From: Shewanella seohaensis
GTDB taxonomy: Bacteria; Pseudomonadota; Gammaproteobacteria; Enterobacterales; Shewanellaceae
Assembly (NCBI RefSeq): GCF_025449215.1
Contig: NZ_CP104900.1
Location: 4,650,001 to 4,714,000 of the forward strand
Direction: 5' to 3'
Length of the DNA stretch: 64,000 nt
In this document: piece after piece, positions 19,208 to 30,407 of the stretch
How positions within the stretch are numbered: the stretch's first letter is position 1
Layout of the letters: each line of letters opens with the position of its first letter
The notes under the pieces: model-generated
Databases searched by the model: none
The model's input: the letters and a program-made list of their open reading frames with translations, nothing else
Told to the model about the DNA's origin: nothing
Translations under genes and position numbers: made by a program

Positions 19208-19611
19208 GGTTGTCCAACAGATAAAAGTAAGAATGGAGACGCCCGCAATTCTTCTGGCTTTTCGGGCTAACTAACAACTCCAAAAATAATGGAGTTCGCC
19301 TCCCCTGCGAAGTTGTCGAAATACGTAGATAGCTCTTAGTTGTTTGAGCTGGGCCGTGGCGACATCAGGGATGATGGCGCAGGCTCGGTGAGACATGGAT
19401 GTCCCATCTGAGCCGTTAGGCAATTTTTATTGGAGTATGAGACCACTAACCAATGCATGTAACTTCGCTAGGGACGTCGGGGGATTTCCAAAAGGGGAAC
19501 AGGCGCTTTTCCCCTTTTGGTCGACTCTTTATAAAAAATCAAGGGGTGAAGCCCCACGACTTTGACTTTGACTTTGAATTAAAAACTCAAACGAAGTTTG
19601 AGTACCACCAC
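19208..19611. repeat. Non-coding, hairpin-rich spacer of repeat type
   Basis: About 400 bp without a gene. It holds a GGCTC ... GAGCC / GACAT GG ATGTC nested hairpin near 19391-19423, a 12-bp stem CCAAAAGGGGAA / TTCCCCTTTTGG with a 9-nt loop (19488-19520), a three-copy TTTGAC tandem at 19560-19577, and a terminator at 19586-19602. This layering is typical of intergenic repeat units; no protein is encoded that I can support. Confidence 0.5.
19586..19602 (-). terminator. Intrinsic terminator of the flavin reductase gene
   Basis: On the minus strand CTCAAAC TTC GTTTGAG followed by TTTTTAATTC, 10 nt past the stop codon at 19612. Confidence 0.8.
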
Positions 19612-20238
19612 CTACACTTGTGGTCTATGTAGATCGAAACGCAGATCTTCGGAGATCCCATAGTAGGCGGATGGGCCGCCAGCGCGCAGCACGGGTTCGG
19701 CGAGGGCGGTTTGATACACACCTTCACTATTGAGCAAATGCTTGGCGATATGCACGGCAACAACTTCACCTAAGACGAGCCAAGTATCAATCTTATCCCC
19801 ATTGGCGGCAGTTAATTGAATACATTGAGACAGCTTACATTCAAAGTTTACCGGGCTTTCGGCCACCAACTCGGCTTGGACGATAGTGCCCGCCTTTGGG
19901 GTGAGTCCGGCAAAGGCAAACTCATCCTCCCCGCGGGGCAGCATGGCGGATGTTTGATTCATTTTCTCAGCAAGGCTGCGGGTGGTGAGGTTCCAGACGA
20001 ACTCGCCGGTGTCGACGATATTGGCGACACTGTCCTTCCAGCCCGTGCTGGCAAAGCCAATGATCGGTGGTTTGTAGTTGAAACAATTGAAAAAACTATA
20101 GGGCGCGAGATTGCGTTGCCCCTGGGCACTGCGCGAGGAGATCCAGCCTATAGGTCTGGGGGCGACAATCGCATTTAAGGGGTCGTGCGATAGTCCATGT
20201 CCCTTGCTCGGCTCGTAAAAATAGCGTTCTGTAGTCAT
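19612..20238 (-). CDS. Flavin reductase-like (FMN-binding split barrel) family protein
   Basis: A 208-residue protein of the DIM6/NTAB-like flavoprotein oxidoreductase family. FMN-binding segments are visible: LNAIVAPRPIGWISSRSAQG, then NLAPYSFFNCFNYKPPIIGF and KDSVANIVDTGEFVWNL. The natural electron acceptor or substrate is unknown. GGGAAG precedes the ATG. It is a single-gene unit bracketed by terminators on both sides. Confidence 0.85.
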   Translation of the reverse strand: MTTERYFYEPSKGHGLSHDPLNAIVAPRPIGWISSRSAQGQRNLAPYSFFNCFNYKPPIIGFASTGWKDSVANIVDTGEFVWNLTTRSLAEKMNQTSAMLPRGEDEFAFAGLTPKAGTIVQAELVAESPVNFECKLSQCIQLTAANGDKIDTWLVLGEVVAVHIAKHLLNSEGVYQTALAEPVLRAGGPSAYYGISEDLRFDLHRPQV

Positions 20239-20340
20239 CTTCTTCCCTTATCGATTTGTGCCCAGTAAAGCTTAGCATTCACGCATGTCATTCATCTTAA
20301 CCCGTGAACAGGTCGAATAACAGGAAGATATTAACCCAAT

Positions 20341-20368
20341 AAAAAGAGGGACATGCGTCCCTCTTTTT
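20341..20368. terminator. Bidirectional terminator downstream of the S8 protease gene
   Basis: A 12-bp perfect stem AAAAAGAGGGAC / GTCCCTCTTTTT with loop ATGC, giving T-runs in both directions. It ends the protease gene on the minus strand. Confidence 0.88.
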
Positions 20369-20387
20369 GACTGGAGAATGAAGCTAA

Positions 20388-23300
20388 TTAAGCACGAGTG
20401 GCTTTTTTAGCACGGCGAATAAATGCCATAGAAAGCAAGCTGAGTAAGCTCCATCCTAAGGCACCGCCAGAGCTAGATTCTGGCTCTGGGGTCTCAGGAG
20501 TCACTGGGGTGACTGGCGTAGGTTCAACACCATCAGACTCTACCGTCAGCATAAAGCTAGTGCTGGCGGCATCGGAGCTGATTTCGTTATCACGCACAGT
20601 CACTGTGACTAAGGTGTCACCGTGGAAGTTCGTTTCTGGGATCAGGGTAAACTGACTACCCTTGATCTCGGCACTAATGTGTTCACCCGTGACTTCAACC
20701 GTGTTCGGAACCTTGTTCGCATCCACATAGGATACACTCAGTCCTTCGAGACGGGTGTTTTCGGCAACGACTTGGTTAGCAATTGGCGCTAACTTGATAT
20801 TGCCATTCACATTCACTGTATGCACTAACGTGGTAGGTGCTGCGCCTTCTAGGTCGTAGTTCAGCTCAACATTCAGCGTCTTGCCCGTAGCTTCCGGTTG
20901 AACAGCCACTTTAAAGCTGACTTCCATACGGCTCTGCTCAGGGCCCACATAGTCATAACAGACCACCAGATCGTTTTGCAGTTTTTCGTCTAAGTCATCG
21001 AAACCTAAGACTTCGTAGAGGTTGCCATTTTTTGGACCTACGGTTCTTGACCATGGAGAGTCAAACCCTTCCACAAATACCGCGCCTTTCGCCACATTTG
21101 CACCTAAGTTGCTATAGGCGTAAATGATTTCGTATTGGCCAGGACGATCGTCGATACCACTGCGTAAAATGGTTTCAAAGTCAAACTCTTCACCCGTTTT
21201 ACTGTCGGTGACATTGTCGAACTCGAGGAACAGTAGATCGCCCAGATCTGGACGCTCTTCAGCATACTGAGTTGCAATGGTTAAACCCCATGGCTCAGAA
21301 GGATCGCGACGATACTTGCTGGTGAAAGTGCCACGCCAGAATGGTGCCAAGGCTTCGTTCAAGAATCCTGGACCACGGTGTTGTGACATGTACCAATAAC
21401 CTGTGTTGAACTGCAACGCCCCCACGGTATGCATACGCATGTAGCCCGCGTTAGGTTGGTTGTAGACTTCAAACTTGGCGTTTTGTTTGTAGAACAGCCA
21501 ATTGATAGGCACATCGAATGCGTTGTTAAAGTCACCGACAAACCAGTCTGCGTTAGGCTGGATGCGGAACTCACCCCACAGGTCGATATAGCCGCCTTTC
21601 GAATATTCATCGATCAGCGGTGTATGGCACATCTTATCGGTTAAGCTGGTGCTGACCTTGTACTCACGTCCAACGTTGCGTGTCGACAACTGTAAACCAC
21701 TCAGGGTTAGGTTGTGCTCATCGGCAACGATCGCTTTGGTCACATCATCGTTATTGGTTTTGATCGTTCCTGTCGCGAGACGCATACCTTCTGGCAGCTT
21801 CATCTCGAACTTGTAGTTACGATCCTGTGTCTCTAAGTTAGGCGCAATGTTGAGCTTAACGTCGATGACATCCATGCTACGGGCCTTGTCTTGGCTCACA
21901 GACCAAGTTACCGCATCGTCGGCACGACGAATATCCAGCGCGGTAAAGCCTAATGTGCCTTCGGCACCTGGCATATTGCCAAGGTCGAAACCACCGTAGT
22001 AAACATCGCCAGCTTTGGTTTCAGGAATGTTCCAGTGAAGGCCAATCTCATAGTTACCATTACCGTCGTGGGATGCAGGGCCTGACATGCTCAAGTAGCC
22101 CTTATCATCGTTTTCCATCACTAGGGCATAGCCCGTTTCGATGGCGACGTCACCTTGACCAGAGCCGTAGGCCATGGCAGTAGCCACCCAGTAAGTCCCA
22201 GGGGTTGGGCTCTCAAAGCTACAGTAGTTATGCTCAGACTGACTGGTTGAAATACACACCAACTCATCGATATATTCCGCGCGAATCGCAGAACTCGTTG
22301 GGTTATCGCCCTCTGGTACGAAGGTATTACTGCCGTTCTTATCCAGACCCACCATGATAAAGGGGTGCATCTCGGTATAGCGTGGGTTCAAGTTTTCCTG
22401 CGTCGAGATAAGCTCTGCCTTTTGAACTTCTACCACGAAGCGTTTAGTGCCTTCAGGCACAACAACAGGGCGAATATCCCACCCCTTATCTATGTTCGCT
22501 TTGCTTAAGATAGCGCTCACAGCCGTTAACTTGTTGGAGGCGATCTCTGGCTTCACAGGCCCATAGAAACGTGGTGTCAGCTGGCTGTATGAATCCGTGT
22601 TCACCATCAAAGACTCTGTGCCTTGATCGCGAGAGATTTCAAAGCGGTGCGCGACAGGTAACTGATCGGCAACGCTCGCCACCACCACAGGCATATGCAC
22701 TTCCGGTGAGCTGCCATTGATTTCTTTTAACAACACTTGGCCATTGAAGAAAGTGTTCTGATTGATCACTTCGCTCCAAGGCGCCGAAGCATCTTCAGGC
22801 TCAATCTTATGTTCGATAAGATTTGGTGTTTTCGCAGTGATAATAATGCTTTGCGACTCACCCGCCTTAAGGCTGAAGGACGCTGGCGATACAGATACCT
22901 CAAAACCTTCTTCCTTGCCGATACCTTCGACTGTCCAAGTGCCATCGCGGGTCGCCTTAACGGTACGCATCCAGCTACAGGTTTTCTCACATTCCATTTC
23001 CACCATAGAAGGCAAGTTCAACCAGTTCACTACACCGCCATTGGTCGGATCGGCATTCCGGTAGTTTTCGATGGTTTCATCCATCACTAACCCCGTATCC
23101 GCTGCGCGCGCCACGTTGATCGCGCCCGCACCCGCCATAAAGTTGTAGTAAGGTTCGATGAGCTCATAACCAGTATTCAATACCACAGGACCTGCGGTCA
23201 GCATGAGTGCAGACTGGATTTCAGCAGGTGTCCAATCTGGGTGTAACTGAGTCAGCAGCGTCATAGCCCCAGTAACGTGCGGCGCGGCCATTGAGGTACC

Positions 23301-25332
23301 GCTCATAAAGGTCCAGTCAGACGCACTCGGATTATTGGTAAACGGCTGATCGTCGGCGTTGGCCGCGTAGATATCCACACCCGGCGCCGTTAAATCTGGC
23401 ACTAAGGTGTTGTTGGTTTTGCTTGGGCCTAAGGAGCTGAATGTCGCTAGGTTGTTACCCGCAGACGCATCGAAACTGTACTCGTTAGTAAAGTCGGTAA
23501 TGGTCGCTCGCGCCGTACCTGGATTTTTCAGTACCCAGTTACGGATCTTAAAGCGGTCGGCATACTTCACCTGGATCCCCGGGATCACGTACACATCCGC
23601 TTCGAGGTTATCCACCGAAGAGCTCATATTTTGCAGGATCACGCCACCGGCGCCGCCTGCAGCCACGTTTTTCGCTTTTTCGATACGGGCAATATCACCA
23701 CGCTCACAAACGACGATTTGATCCGATGTAAAGGTGCCCGCAGGGAAAGGCACGTTACAGCTTGCCGCCGTGTAGCTATCTTTGGTGTTAGGATCGGCAT
23801 ATTTCTCCGCCAACACAACTTCACCGGTAATCGCACCAGAGAAGCTGGTCCCTTGAATCGCCGCCGTTGGTTTACCCGTGCCTTCGAAGCCTGTGAGGCT
23901 CTTAATACCCGCCTTCAGCTTACGGTCATGGGTGGTTGCACCGACTGTGGTAACCCAAGGTGATGAGTGGTCAGCCGTCCAATAGGCACCGCTGTTACCC
24001 GCCGCAGCGGCCACCGAAATCCCGCTTCGCGGGCAGATAGGAAAGCCAGCTCCATTGGGTCACCCCAAGGCATGTTTTCGGCGCCACCGATAGAGAAGTT
24101 AATCGCATCGACACCATCGGCAATCGCATCTTCAAATGCCGATAAAATGGCTGATTCAGGGCAGCCCGCATAAGGGTCGCCACTGGTGCCTGGCCAGCAC
24201 ACTTGGTAGGCAATAATGTGCGCGCGTGGGGCGACACCACTGGTCTGAGGGAAGGTGAAAGGTACATCCACGCCATCACTGACCTTATCGCCGGTAAAAC
24301 CTTGCAGTGGTGTATCTTTTAAAGTGTTACCCGCAACGGTACTCGCCGTGTGAGAGCCATGGCCAGCGTAGTCCTCTGCGTTGGCAGGGCGAATACGCTT
24401 TTTCGCGCCACTAGAAGTTTGGAACTCAGGGGCGGCATACACATCGGTGATTTCAGGGTAAGAATGCAGGCCCACTAACTTGTTGTTACACAACTCAGGA
24501 AAGGCGCCACAATCGCCGATCGCCTGACCTTTGTATGGGTTTAAGCGTGCATATTCTTCATCATCGGCAAAGGCGACATGGTCGGTGTTGATACCGGTAT
24601 CGATAATACCGACGACCATGCCTTCACCCTTCACGGGCAAACCGCCTTGCGTTGCAGTACCTTGCCACATTTGGTCGGCACCAATGAACTCTGGGCCGCG
24701 GTCGGTGCGCAGTTCAAAAATACGGTTAGGGAAATACGCTTCACCCCAGCCTGATGCGACATACGAATCGCATCTTCCTGCGTCATCTCAACGACTAAAG
24801 CGTTGCTGGCAATAGTGAATTGCTTGTTGATTTTCAGGTTAACGCCCGCCTGACGTACGCGCGAAACAAAGTTGTCCTGTTTGCCTAACAAGAAACTCTT
24901 ATAGGACTGAGCCGCCGCCGTGTTTACGCTGACACGACCCTTAGCGATGATAGAACGGTTAACCGGCGCCTTAGTCGCGGCGAACCCAGGGATATCACCC
25001 TCGTAGGTCGCCAGAGGTTCGGCCTCTAACTGCACTATGTAGGTCTGCACGCCCTGTGAATTGGCTTCAGGCTGGAAAATCTCTTGTGGAGAACGGGCTT
25101 TTTTAACGCGGTTTAGCTGTCCGGGTGTACCGACATAAATGTCACCACTTAACTCAGCCTTGCGCTCATTGGTCACTTTTAAGACATCTTCGGCGGTGAA
25201 AGTAGGAGTATAAAAACTGCTCCCTGCAACCTTCTCCATTCCAGGGTCGGCCAATGCAAACGTACAAGCACCGCTAACATAGAGCGCAGTCAGGCTCGCG
25301 ATAGCGGTACGTTTGAACTGCTGATTGTTCAT
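20388..25332 (-). CDS. Large secreted S8 (subtilisin-like) serine protease with PA domain and GlyGly-CTERM anchor, two frameshifts as given
   Basis: Three readings in different frames (25332-24631, 24670-23915, 24014-20388) form one 1648-residue protease. One added base in the A3/G3 tract near 24729-24734 and one in the C3 run 24021-24023 join them. In the joined protein the catalytic residues are Asp245 (GIIDTG), His325 (GHGSHTAS), Asn447 (AAAAGNSG) and Ser681 (FMSGTSMAAPHV). Order: signal peptide, I9 inhibitor-type propeptide (VQTYIVQLEAEP), S8 domain with a PA insert (about 490-590), beta-rich regions, an Ig/cadherin-like region, and a Pro/Thr/Glu linker. The C-terminus (SSSGGALGWSLLSLLSM, then a basic tail) is a GlyGly-CTERM signal. 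It is probably type II secreted and rhombosortase-processed. AAGGAAA precedes the ATG. Confidence 0.88.
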
Positions 25333-25592
25333 AGCATTTCCTTCAGAATTATATAGTTATTTTTTTACGCACAGAGGTGCGCTACTAGATATAACAAAAC
25401 TCCGCAAAAAAATGCGTACCATTATGTAACCTGAGCAAAACACAAATTAAACATTTAAGATTTTGTTGGCGACGGCGATAATTCTAGAAAAAACATAAAA
25501 ATACGCCGTAAATTCAACTTGTTCAGACTATTCTGCTAGAGTGTTGCAGATTAGGCATGGATAAAGCTCATCAGTCGGGCAAAGGAGTGGAT

Positions 25593-27985
25593 ATGAATCC
25601 GATAAATGCGGTCTGGAAACGTTGGCTATTGGCCCTAGTGTTAGCGGTCACGGGTTGTGCCAGCGTCGCCCAAGTGGATTTTGATAATCTTTATGGTAAA
25701 AGCTCGCCGCAGACGCGGGCCGACAATCAGTCAATCCAGAGTGAACTCACAGTAAAAACAAAGGCTTATCATTCGGCTGTTGAACCTATCATCAACAGTC
25801 GCTGCGTGGTTTGCCATGCCTGTTACGATGCGCCCTGCCAACTCAAAATGACCTCCAGTGAGGGCATTGAACGGGGCGCGAACAAGGAAAAAGTCTATCA
25901 GGGCACCCGCTTGGTGGCGGCAACACCGAATCGGTTATTTGTCGATGCCTACACACCTGAAGCATGGCGCGAACGCGGTTTTTATCCCGTGCTCAATGAG
26001 CGTACCCAAACCCCACAGGCCAATACACAGGCCTCAGTGCTGGCGCGGATGCTCACGCTAAAACAGGCCCATCCCCTGCCGGACACTAAACTGCTCGATA
26101 AAAGTTTCGACTTTAGCCTCGATCGGGTTCAGCAATGCGCCAGCATTGAGGAAATGGACAAATACGAGCAATACCAACCACTTGCGGGCATGCCCTACGG
26201 CTTGCCTGCGCTCAATCAGCAGGAACATAAGGTATTGATGCAATGGCTCGAACAGGGTGCAGTGTTGCCGACGCCACCAGCCCTCAGCGCCGAGTTTAAT
26301 CAAGAAATTGCCCGCTGGGAGCAGTTCTTAAACGCCGACAGCCTCAAGGCGCAACTGAGCGCCCGTTATATTTACGAGCACTTATTTGCCTTCCACCTGT
26401 ATTTTGAGTCATTAACCGCGGCCGATGCTCCTGCGGCTTACTTCGAGTTAGTGCGCTCACGCACGCCGCCGGGCAAACCGATTGATCTGATTGCCAGTCG
26501 CCGCCCCTTCGACGATCCACAAGTGTCGCGGGTGTATTACCGCTTTAAGCCCTATCACGCCACGATCGTCGATAAGACCCATATTCCCTACGCCTTAAAT
26601 AACACTGTGCTGCAAAACTGGCAGCAGTGGTTTATCGATGCCAAGTACCAAGTCAGCTCGCTGCCAAGCTATGCACCGAGCGTGGCGGCCAATCCCTTCG
26701 AGGCCTTTATTCAACTGCCCGCAGGCTCGCGTTATCGCTTTATGCTTACCCGCGCCCAAGACACTATTATGGGCTTTATCAAGGGGCCGGTTTGCCGTGG
26801 TCAGGTCGCCCTCAATGTGATCAACGATAGATTTTGGGTTTACTTTGTCACCCCAGAATATATGGACGACAGCGACTTTACCGACTTCTATCAGGGCCAA
26901 ATCGAGAACCTACGTATGCCCGCCGAGGAAGAAAGCACCGCCCTTGCCGTGACCTGGTGAAATACGCCGCCAAACAGGGCGAGTATATGCGGGCGCGAAA
27001 TCAGTTTTTAAATCATAAGTTTAAGAATGGTCGCCACCTTACTATCGATGGTTTATGGGACGGAGAAGGCAGTAATGATAATGCCAGCCTGACGGTATTT
27101 AGGCATTTCGATAATGCCACTGTGGTCAAAGGGTTAGTGGGAGAATCTCCTAAGACGGCTTGGGTGATCGACTATGCCCTGCTGGAGCGGATTCACTACC
27201 TCCTAGTCGCGGGTTTCGATGTGTATGGCAACTACGGCCACCAGCTACTCACCCGCCTGTATATGGATTTTTTACGGATGGAGGGCGAGTCTAACTTCTT
27301 GACCTTATTACCCCAAGAGGAGCGCCGTAAGCAGTTTAAAGACTGGTATCAGGATGCGGGCACCCAGCTAACCGCCTTTATTGCGGGGGATATTAATACC
27401 TTCAATCAACCCACAGGTGTGCTCTACTACACGGACGATCTTAAGGCCGAACTCTATCAAAAATTGGCCGCTAAGGTCGGCGAGGTTCAGCCCCAACGCT
27501 ATCAAATCGCACTCAGTCAGTTGCAACCTAACAGCAAGGCATTGTTGCAGGCGCTAGGCAGAGTTAAAGGCACGCAAGCGACCCTTTTGCCCGAGCTGAC
27601 GATGATTATGATTGAGCCTGAAAAAACGGGCAAAGCGGAAATCTTTACCTTAGTACGTAACAGTGCCCATCGAAATATTTCGAGCCTATTCAATGAGGAA
27701 AGCAACCGCGATCCCGCCAAGGATGATGTCACGCTAGTACGCGGGCTTTTGGGCAGTTACCCCGAAGCCTTCTGGCATATTAAGGAGCAGGACTTAGCCA
27801 AAGTTGTGGCAAAGGTCGAAGGTATGCAAACCGAAAAAGACTACGAAGCGTTATTGGATTTAGCGGCAGTGCGCCGTACCGATCCGCGTTTCTGGGCCTT
27901 TAGTGACAAACTCAACCAAGCCTTTTTCGACAGTCATCCGATTGAGAGCGGTTGGCTGGACTACAATCGACTGCAAAATCGCTAA
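25593..27985 (+). CDS. cti: Fatty acid cis/trans isomerase, frameshifted as given
   Basis: Two readings (ending at 26960 and at 27985) make one 797-residue protein if one G is added at the GG 26956-26957, joining ALAVTW to VKYAAKQGEYMRARNQ. The protein is an exported cytochrome-like enzyme that converts cis- to trans-unsaturated membrane fatty acids under solvent or heat stress. The heme motif CVVCH is at residues 71-75 (CVVCHACYDAPC), after a lipoprotein-like signal (LAVTGC). The family's long helical body fills the rest. AAAGGAG lies 5 nt before the ATG at 25593, so the earlier ATG at 25557 is rejected. Divergent from the S8 protease; the 260-bp spacer holds both promoters. Confidence 0.88.
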
Positions 27986-27986
27986 C

Positions 27987-28014
27987 AAAAAGGGAACCCT
28001 AGGGTTCCCTTTTT
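27987..28014. terminator. Bidirectional terminator between cti and the M13 peptidase gene
   Basis: A perfect 13-bp stem AAAAAGGGAACCC / GGGTTCCCTTTTT with a 2-nt centre. Both genes converge on it. Confidence 0.88.
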
Positions 28015-28026
28015 ATCAACTTACGC

Positions 28027-30159
28027 TTACCAGATCTTCACGCGATCCTCTGGAGCTAAATACAGCTTATCGCCGGGCTTCACATCGAACGCAGTGTACC
28101 AAGCGTCTAAGTTACGCACGGTCAGCGCACGGTACATGCCAGGGGCATGGCCATCGGTCGCCACGCGGGCACGCAAAGCTTCGTCACGCATCTTAGTCGC
28201 CCACGTTTGCGCGAAGCCGATAAAGAAGCGTTGATCGCCACTAAAGCCATCGATAACTGGCGCAGGTTTGCCGTTAAGCGAAGCATGGTAGGCATCGAGC
28301 GCGGCCGCTAAGCCCGCCACGTCGGCAATGTTTTCACCTAAGGTCAGCTTGCCGTTGACATGCAGATCCGGGAATGGTGCATAGCTATCAAACTGCTTCG
28401 CCAATGCCTCACCCTGCTTAGCAAACTGAGCAAAGTCCGCTGGCGTCCACCAGTTACGCATAGCGCCAGTCGAGTCGAACGCCGCACCATTGTTATCGAA
28501 GCTATGGCTGATCTCATGGCCAATCACAGCGCCAATCGCGCCATAGTTATAGGCGGCATCGGCCTTAGCATCGAAGAATGGTGGCTGCAAAATCCCCGCA
28601 GGGAAGTTAAGCGCATTTTGCACTGGCAGGTTAACCGCGTTAACCACTTGCGGCGTCATCCACCACTCGCCCTTGTCCATAGGTTTGCCGATTTTGGCGA
28701 GTTGATGGGCGTATTCCACCTTTTCACCATTGATAGCATTGGCATAGGCATTAGTTGGCGATACGGCATAGGCATCGTAATTACGCCATTTATCGGGATA
28801 ACCTACGCCCACGGCGATGGTCGCAACCTTAGCTAAGGCTTCCTGCTTGGTTGAAGGGTCCATCCACTCGAGTTTTTCGACTCGCTTACCAAAGGCACTG
28901 ACGATGTTATCCACCATAGTGCTGACTTCGGCCTTGGCCGAGGCAGGGAAATAATGCTCGGCATAGGCGCGGCCCACGGCATCACCTAGATATTCATCCA
29001 AGGCACTCAAGGCGCGTTTATCACGGCTGCGCTGCTCAGGGGTACCCGATAGCTTAGTGCCGTTAAAGGCAAAAGAAGCGTTATCGATAGCCGAAGGCAA
29101 TACATCGGCATGGCTGTTGATATGATGGAACACCAACCAGTCTTTCCACGCATCCAGCGGCTCAGAGGCCACCAGCGCCGACAGCCCAGTAATAGCACTA
29201 GCGTGATAGGCGGCAAATCTGTCTTGCTTGCCAAGCTGGGCGGCATCTAAAAATGCTGTCCAGTCGATGCCAGGGGCTTTAGCGTCAAAGTCAGCGCGGC
29301 TCCACACACCCGATGCCTTAGTGAAATCTTCACTGTCTTCACGGCTGGCGTGGGCGCTAGCAATCTTGTGTTCGAGGGCAAAAATGCGATCGGCACGGGC
29401 AGCGGCATCGCTGATGCCCGCATCGGTCAGCAGGGTCTCGATATAGGCACGGTAAGCGGTGCGGATCTCGACCATTTTAGGGTCGTCCGACAGATAATAT
29501 TCGCGCTCGGGTAAACCTAAACCGCCTTGCAGTAGGTAAGGCAGCACTTCGCCCGGCGTCGCCAGACCTTGAGTCACGAAAATACCGAAGAGGTTTTCGG
29601 TGAAAAAGTCGGTGGCATTGAGAGGGTCCACATCGGCACGCAGGTTAGCACCGAGCGCCGCAGATAGGGCGTGTTTATCCGCAATGGCTTGATAGCTGGC
29701 TAAATCGGCTTCCATTGGCTTCATGCCCGCCGCATCGATTGCCGCAGTGTTAGTGTAAGCCTTGTAGAAATCGGCAATGCGCGCATCATCGCTGCCAGCG
29801 GCGTGTTCAGCCTTGACCAAGTCGGCGATCAGGCTGGTTTTATGTTTTTCCGTCTCTTGGAAAGCCACTAGAAATGCACCCGTGCTTGAGCGATCGGCGG
29901 GGATCTCTGTGGTTTTCATCCACTCGCCATTGGCATAGGTATAAAAATCATCACCGGGTTTAACCTTAGGCGACATGGCCGCAAGGTTAATGCCGATTGG
30001 CATGGCGGCTTTGTTGGCAGCAGGCGCTGCGCTGGTTTGTACTTTTGCTGCATTGTCGCTAGCGACAGCGGCGGTTTCCTTGGTGTTATCACCACAGGCA
30101 GTTAACCCTGTCAGTACTGTCGTCGACAGTAATATGGCGGGGATCAGGCGGTCCGACAT
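28027..30159 (-). CDS. M13-family (neprilysin/PepO-like) zinc metallopeptidase lipoprotein
   Basis: A 710-residue peptidase with a lipoprotein signal (TVLTGLTAC, Cys22), so it is likely attached to the outer membrane facing the periplasm. The zinc site is HEISH at 548-552 with the third ligand in ENIAD (Glu609). The substrate-binding NAFY-like region is NAVNLPVQNALNFPAGILQP. C-terminal Trp is present, as in PepO. It degrades oligopeptides. AAGGAG precedes the ATG. It follows no clear operon partner. Confidence 0.93.
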   Translation of the reverse strand: MSDRLIPAILLSTTVLTGLTACGDNTKETAAVASDNAAKVQTSAAPAANKAAMPIGINLAAMSPKVKPGDDFYTYANGEWMKTTEIPADRSSTGAFLVAFQETEKHKTSLIADLVKAEHAAGSDDARIADFYKAYTNTAAIDAAGMKPMEADLASYQAIADKHALSAALGANLRADVDPLNATDFFTENLFGIFVTQGLATPGEVLPYLLQGGLGLPEREYYLSDDPKMVEIRTAYRAYIETLLTDAGISDAAARADRIFALEHKIASAHASREDSEDFTKASGVWSRADFDAKAPGIDWTAFLDAAQLGKQDRFAAYHASAITGLSALVASEPLDAWKDWLVFHHINSHADVLPSAIDNASFAFNGTKLSGTPEQRSRDKRALSALDEYLGDAVGRAYAEHYFPASAKAEVSTMVDNIVSAFGKRVEKLEWMDPSTKQEALAKVATIAVGVGYPDKWRNYDAYAVSPTNAYANAINGEKVEYAHQLAKIGKPMDKGEWWMTPQVVNAVNLPVQNALNFPAGILQPPFFDAKADAAYNYGAIGAVIGHEISHSFDNNGAAFDSTGAMRNWWTPADFAQFAKQGEALAKQFDSYAPFPDLHVNGKLTLGENIADVAGLAAALDAYHASLNGKPAPVIDGFSGDQRFFIGFAQTWATKMRDEALRARVATDGHAPGMYRALTVRNLDAWYTAFDVKPGDKLYLAPEDRVKIW

Positions 30160-30368
30160 ATGAGACTCCTTCCGTTGTTATTCTTGTATTTTTGGTATTT
30201 TGGCTATTCGAATGCTTTCCAGCATGGCGAGGCAGTGTAACTGGCGATATGGTGAGATGTAAAAGAAACTCACGCTTTATGATAGAAAGTTAATGCAAAG
30301 TCTTTAATACACTCTCGATCTCTGCAAAGAGACACTTCTGGCAAACAGATGCTGCTAGCAAAAAGCCA

Positions 30369-30394
30369 AACAGCCGATGGTTATCGGCTGTTTA
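30369..30394 (-). terminator. Intrinsic terminator after the CadC-like regulator
   Basis: Stem AAACAGCCGAT / ATCGGCTGTTT with loop GGTT, 14 nt downstream of the stop codon at 30408 on the minus strand; a short T-rich stretch follows. Confidence 0.75.
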
Positions 30395-30407
30395 GATGGT
30401 TTTGTGA

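Noticed and set aside
24021..24734. Programmed frameshifting as explanation for the S8 protease breaks
   Set aside because: No slippery heptamer with downstream structure is apparent, and the same kind of loss occurs in eight unrelated genes.
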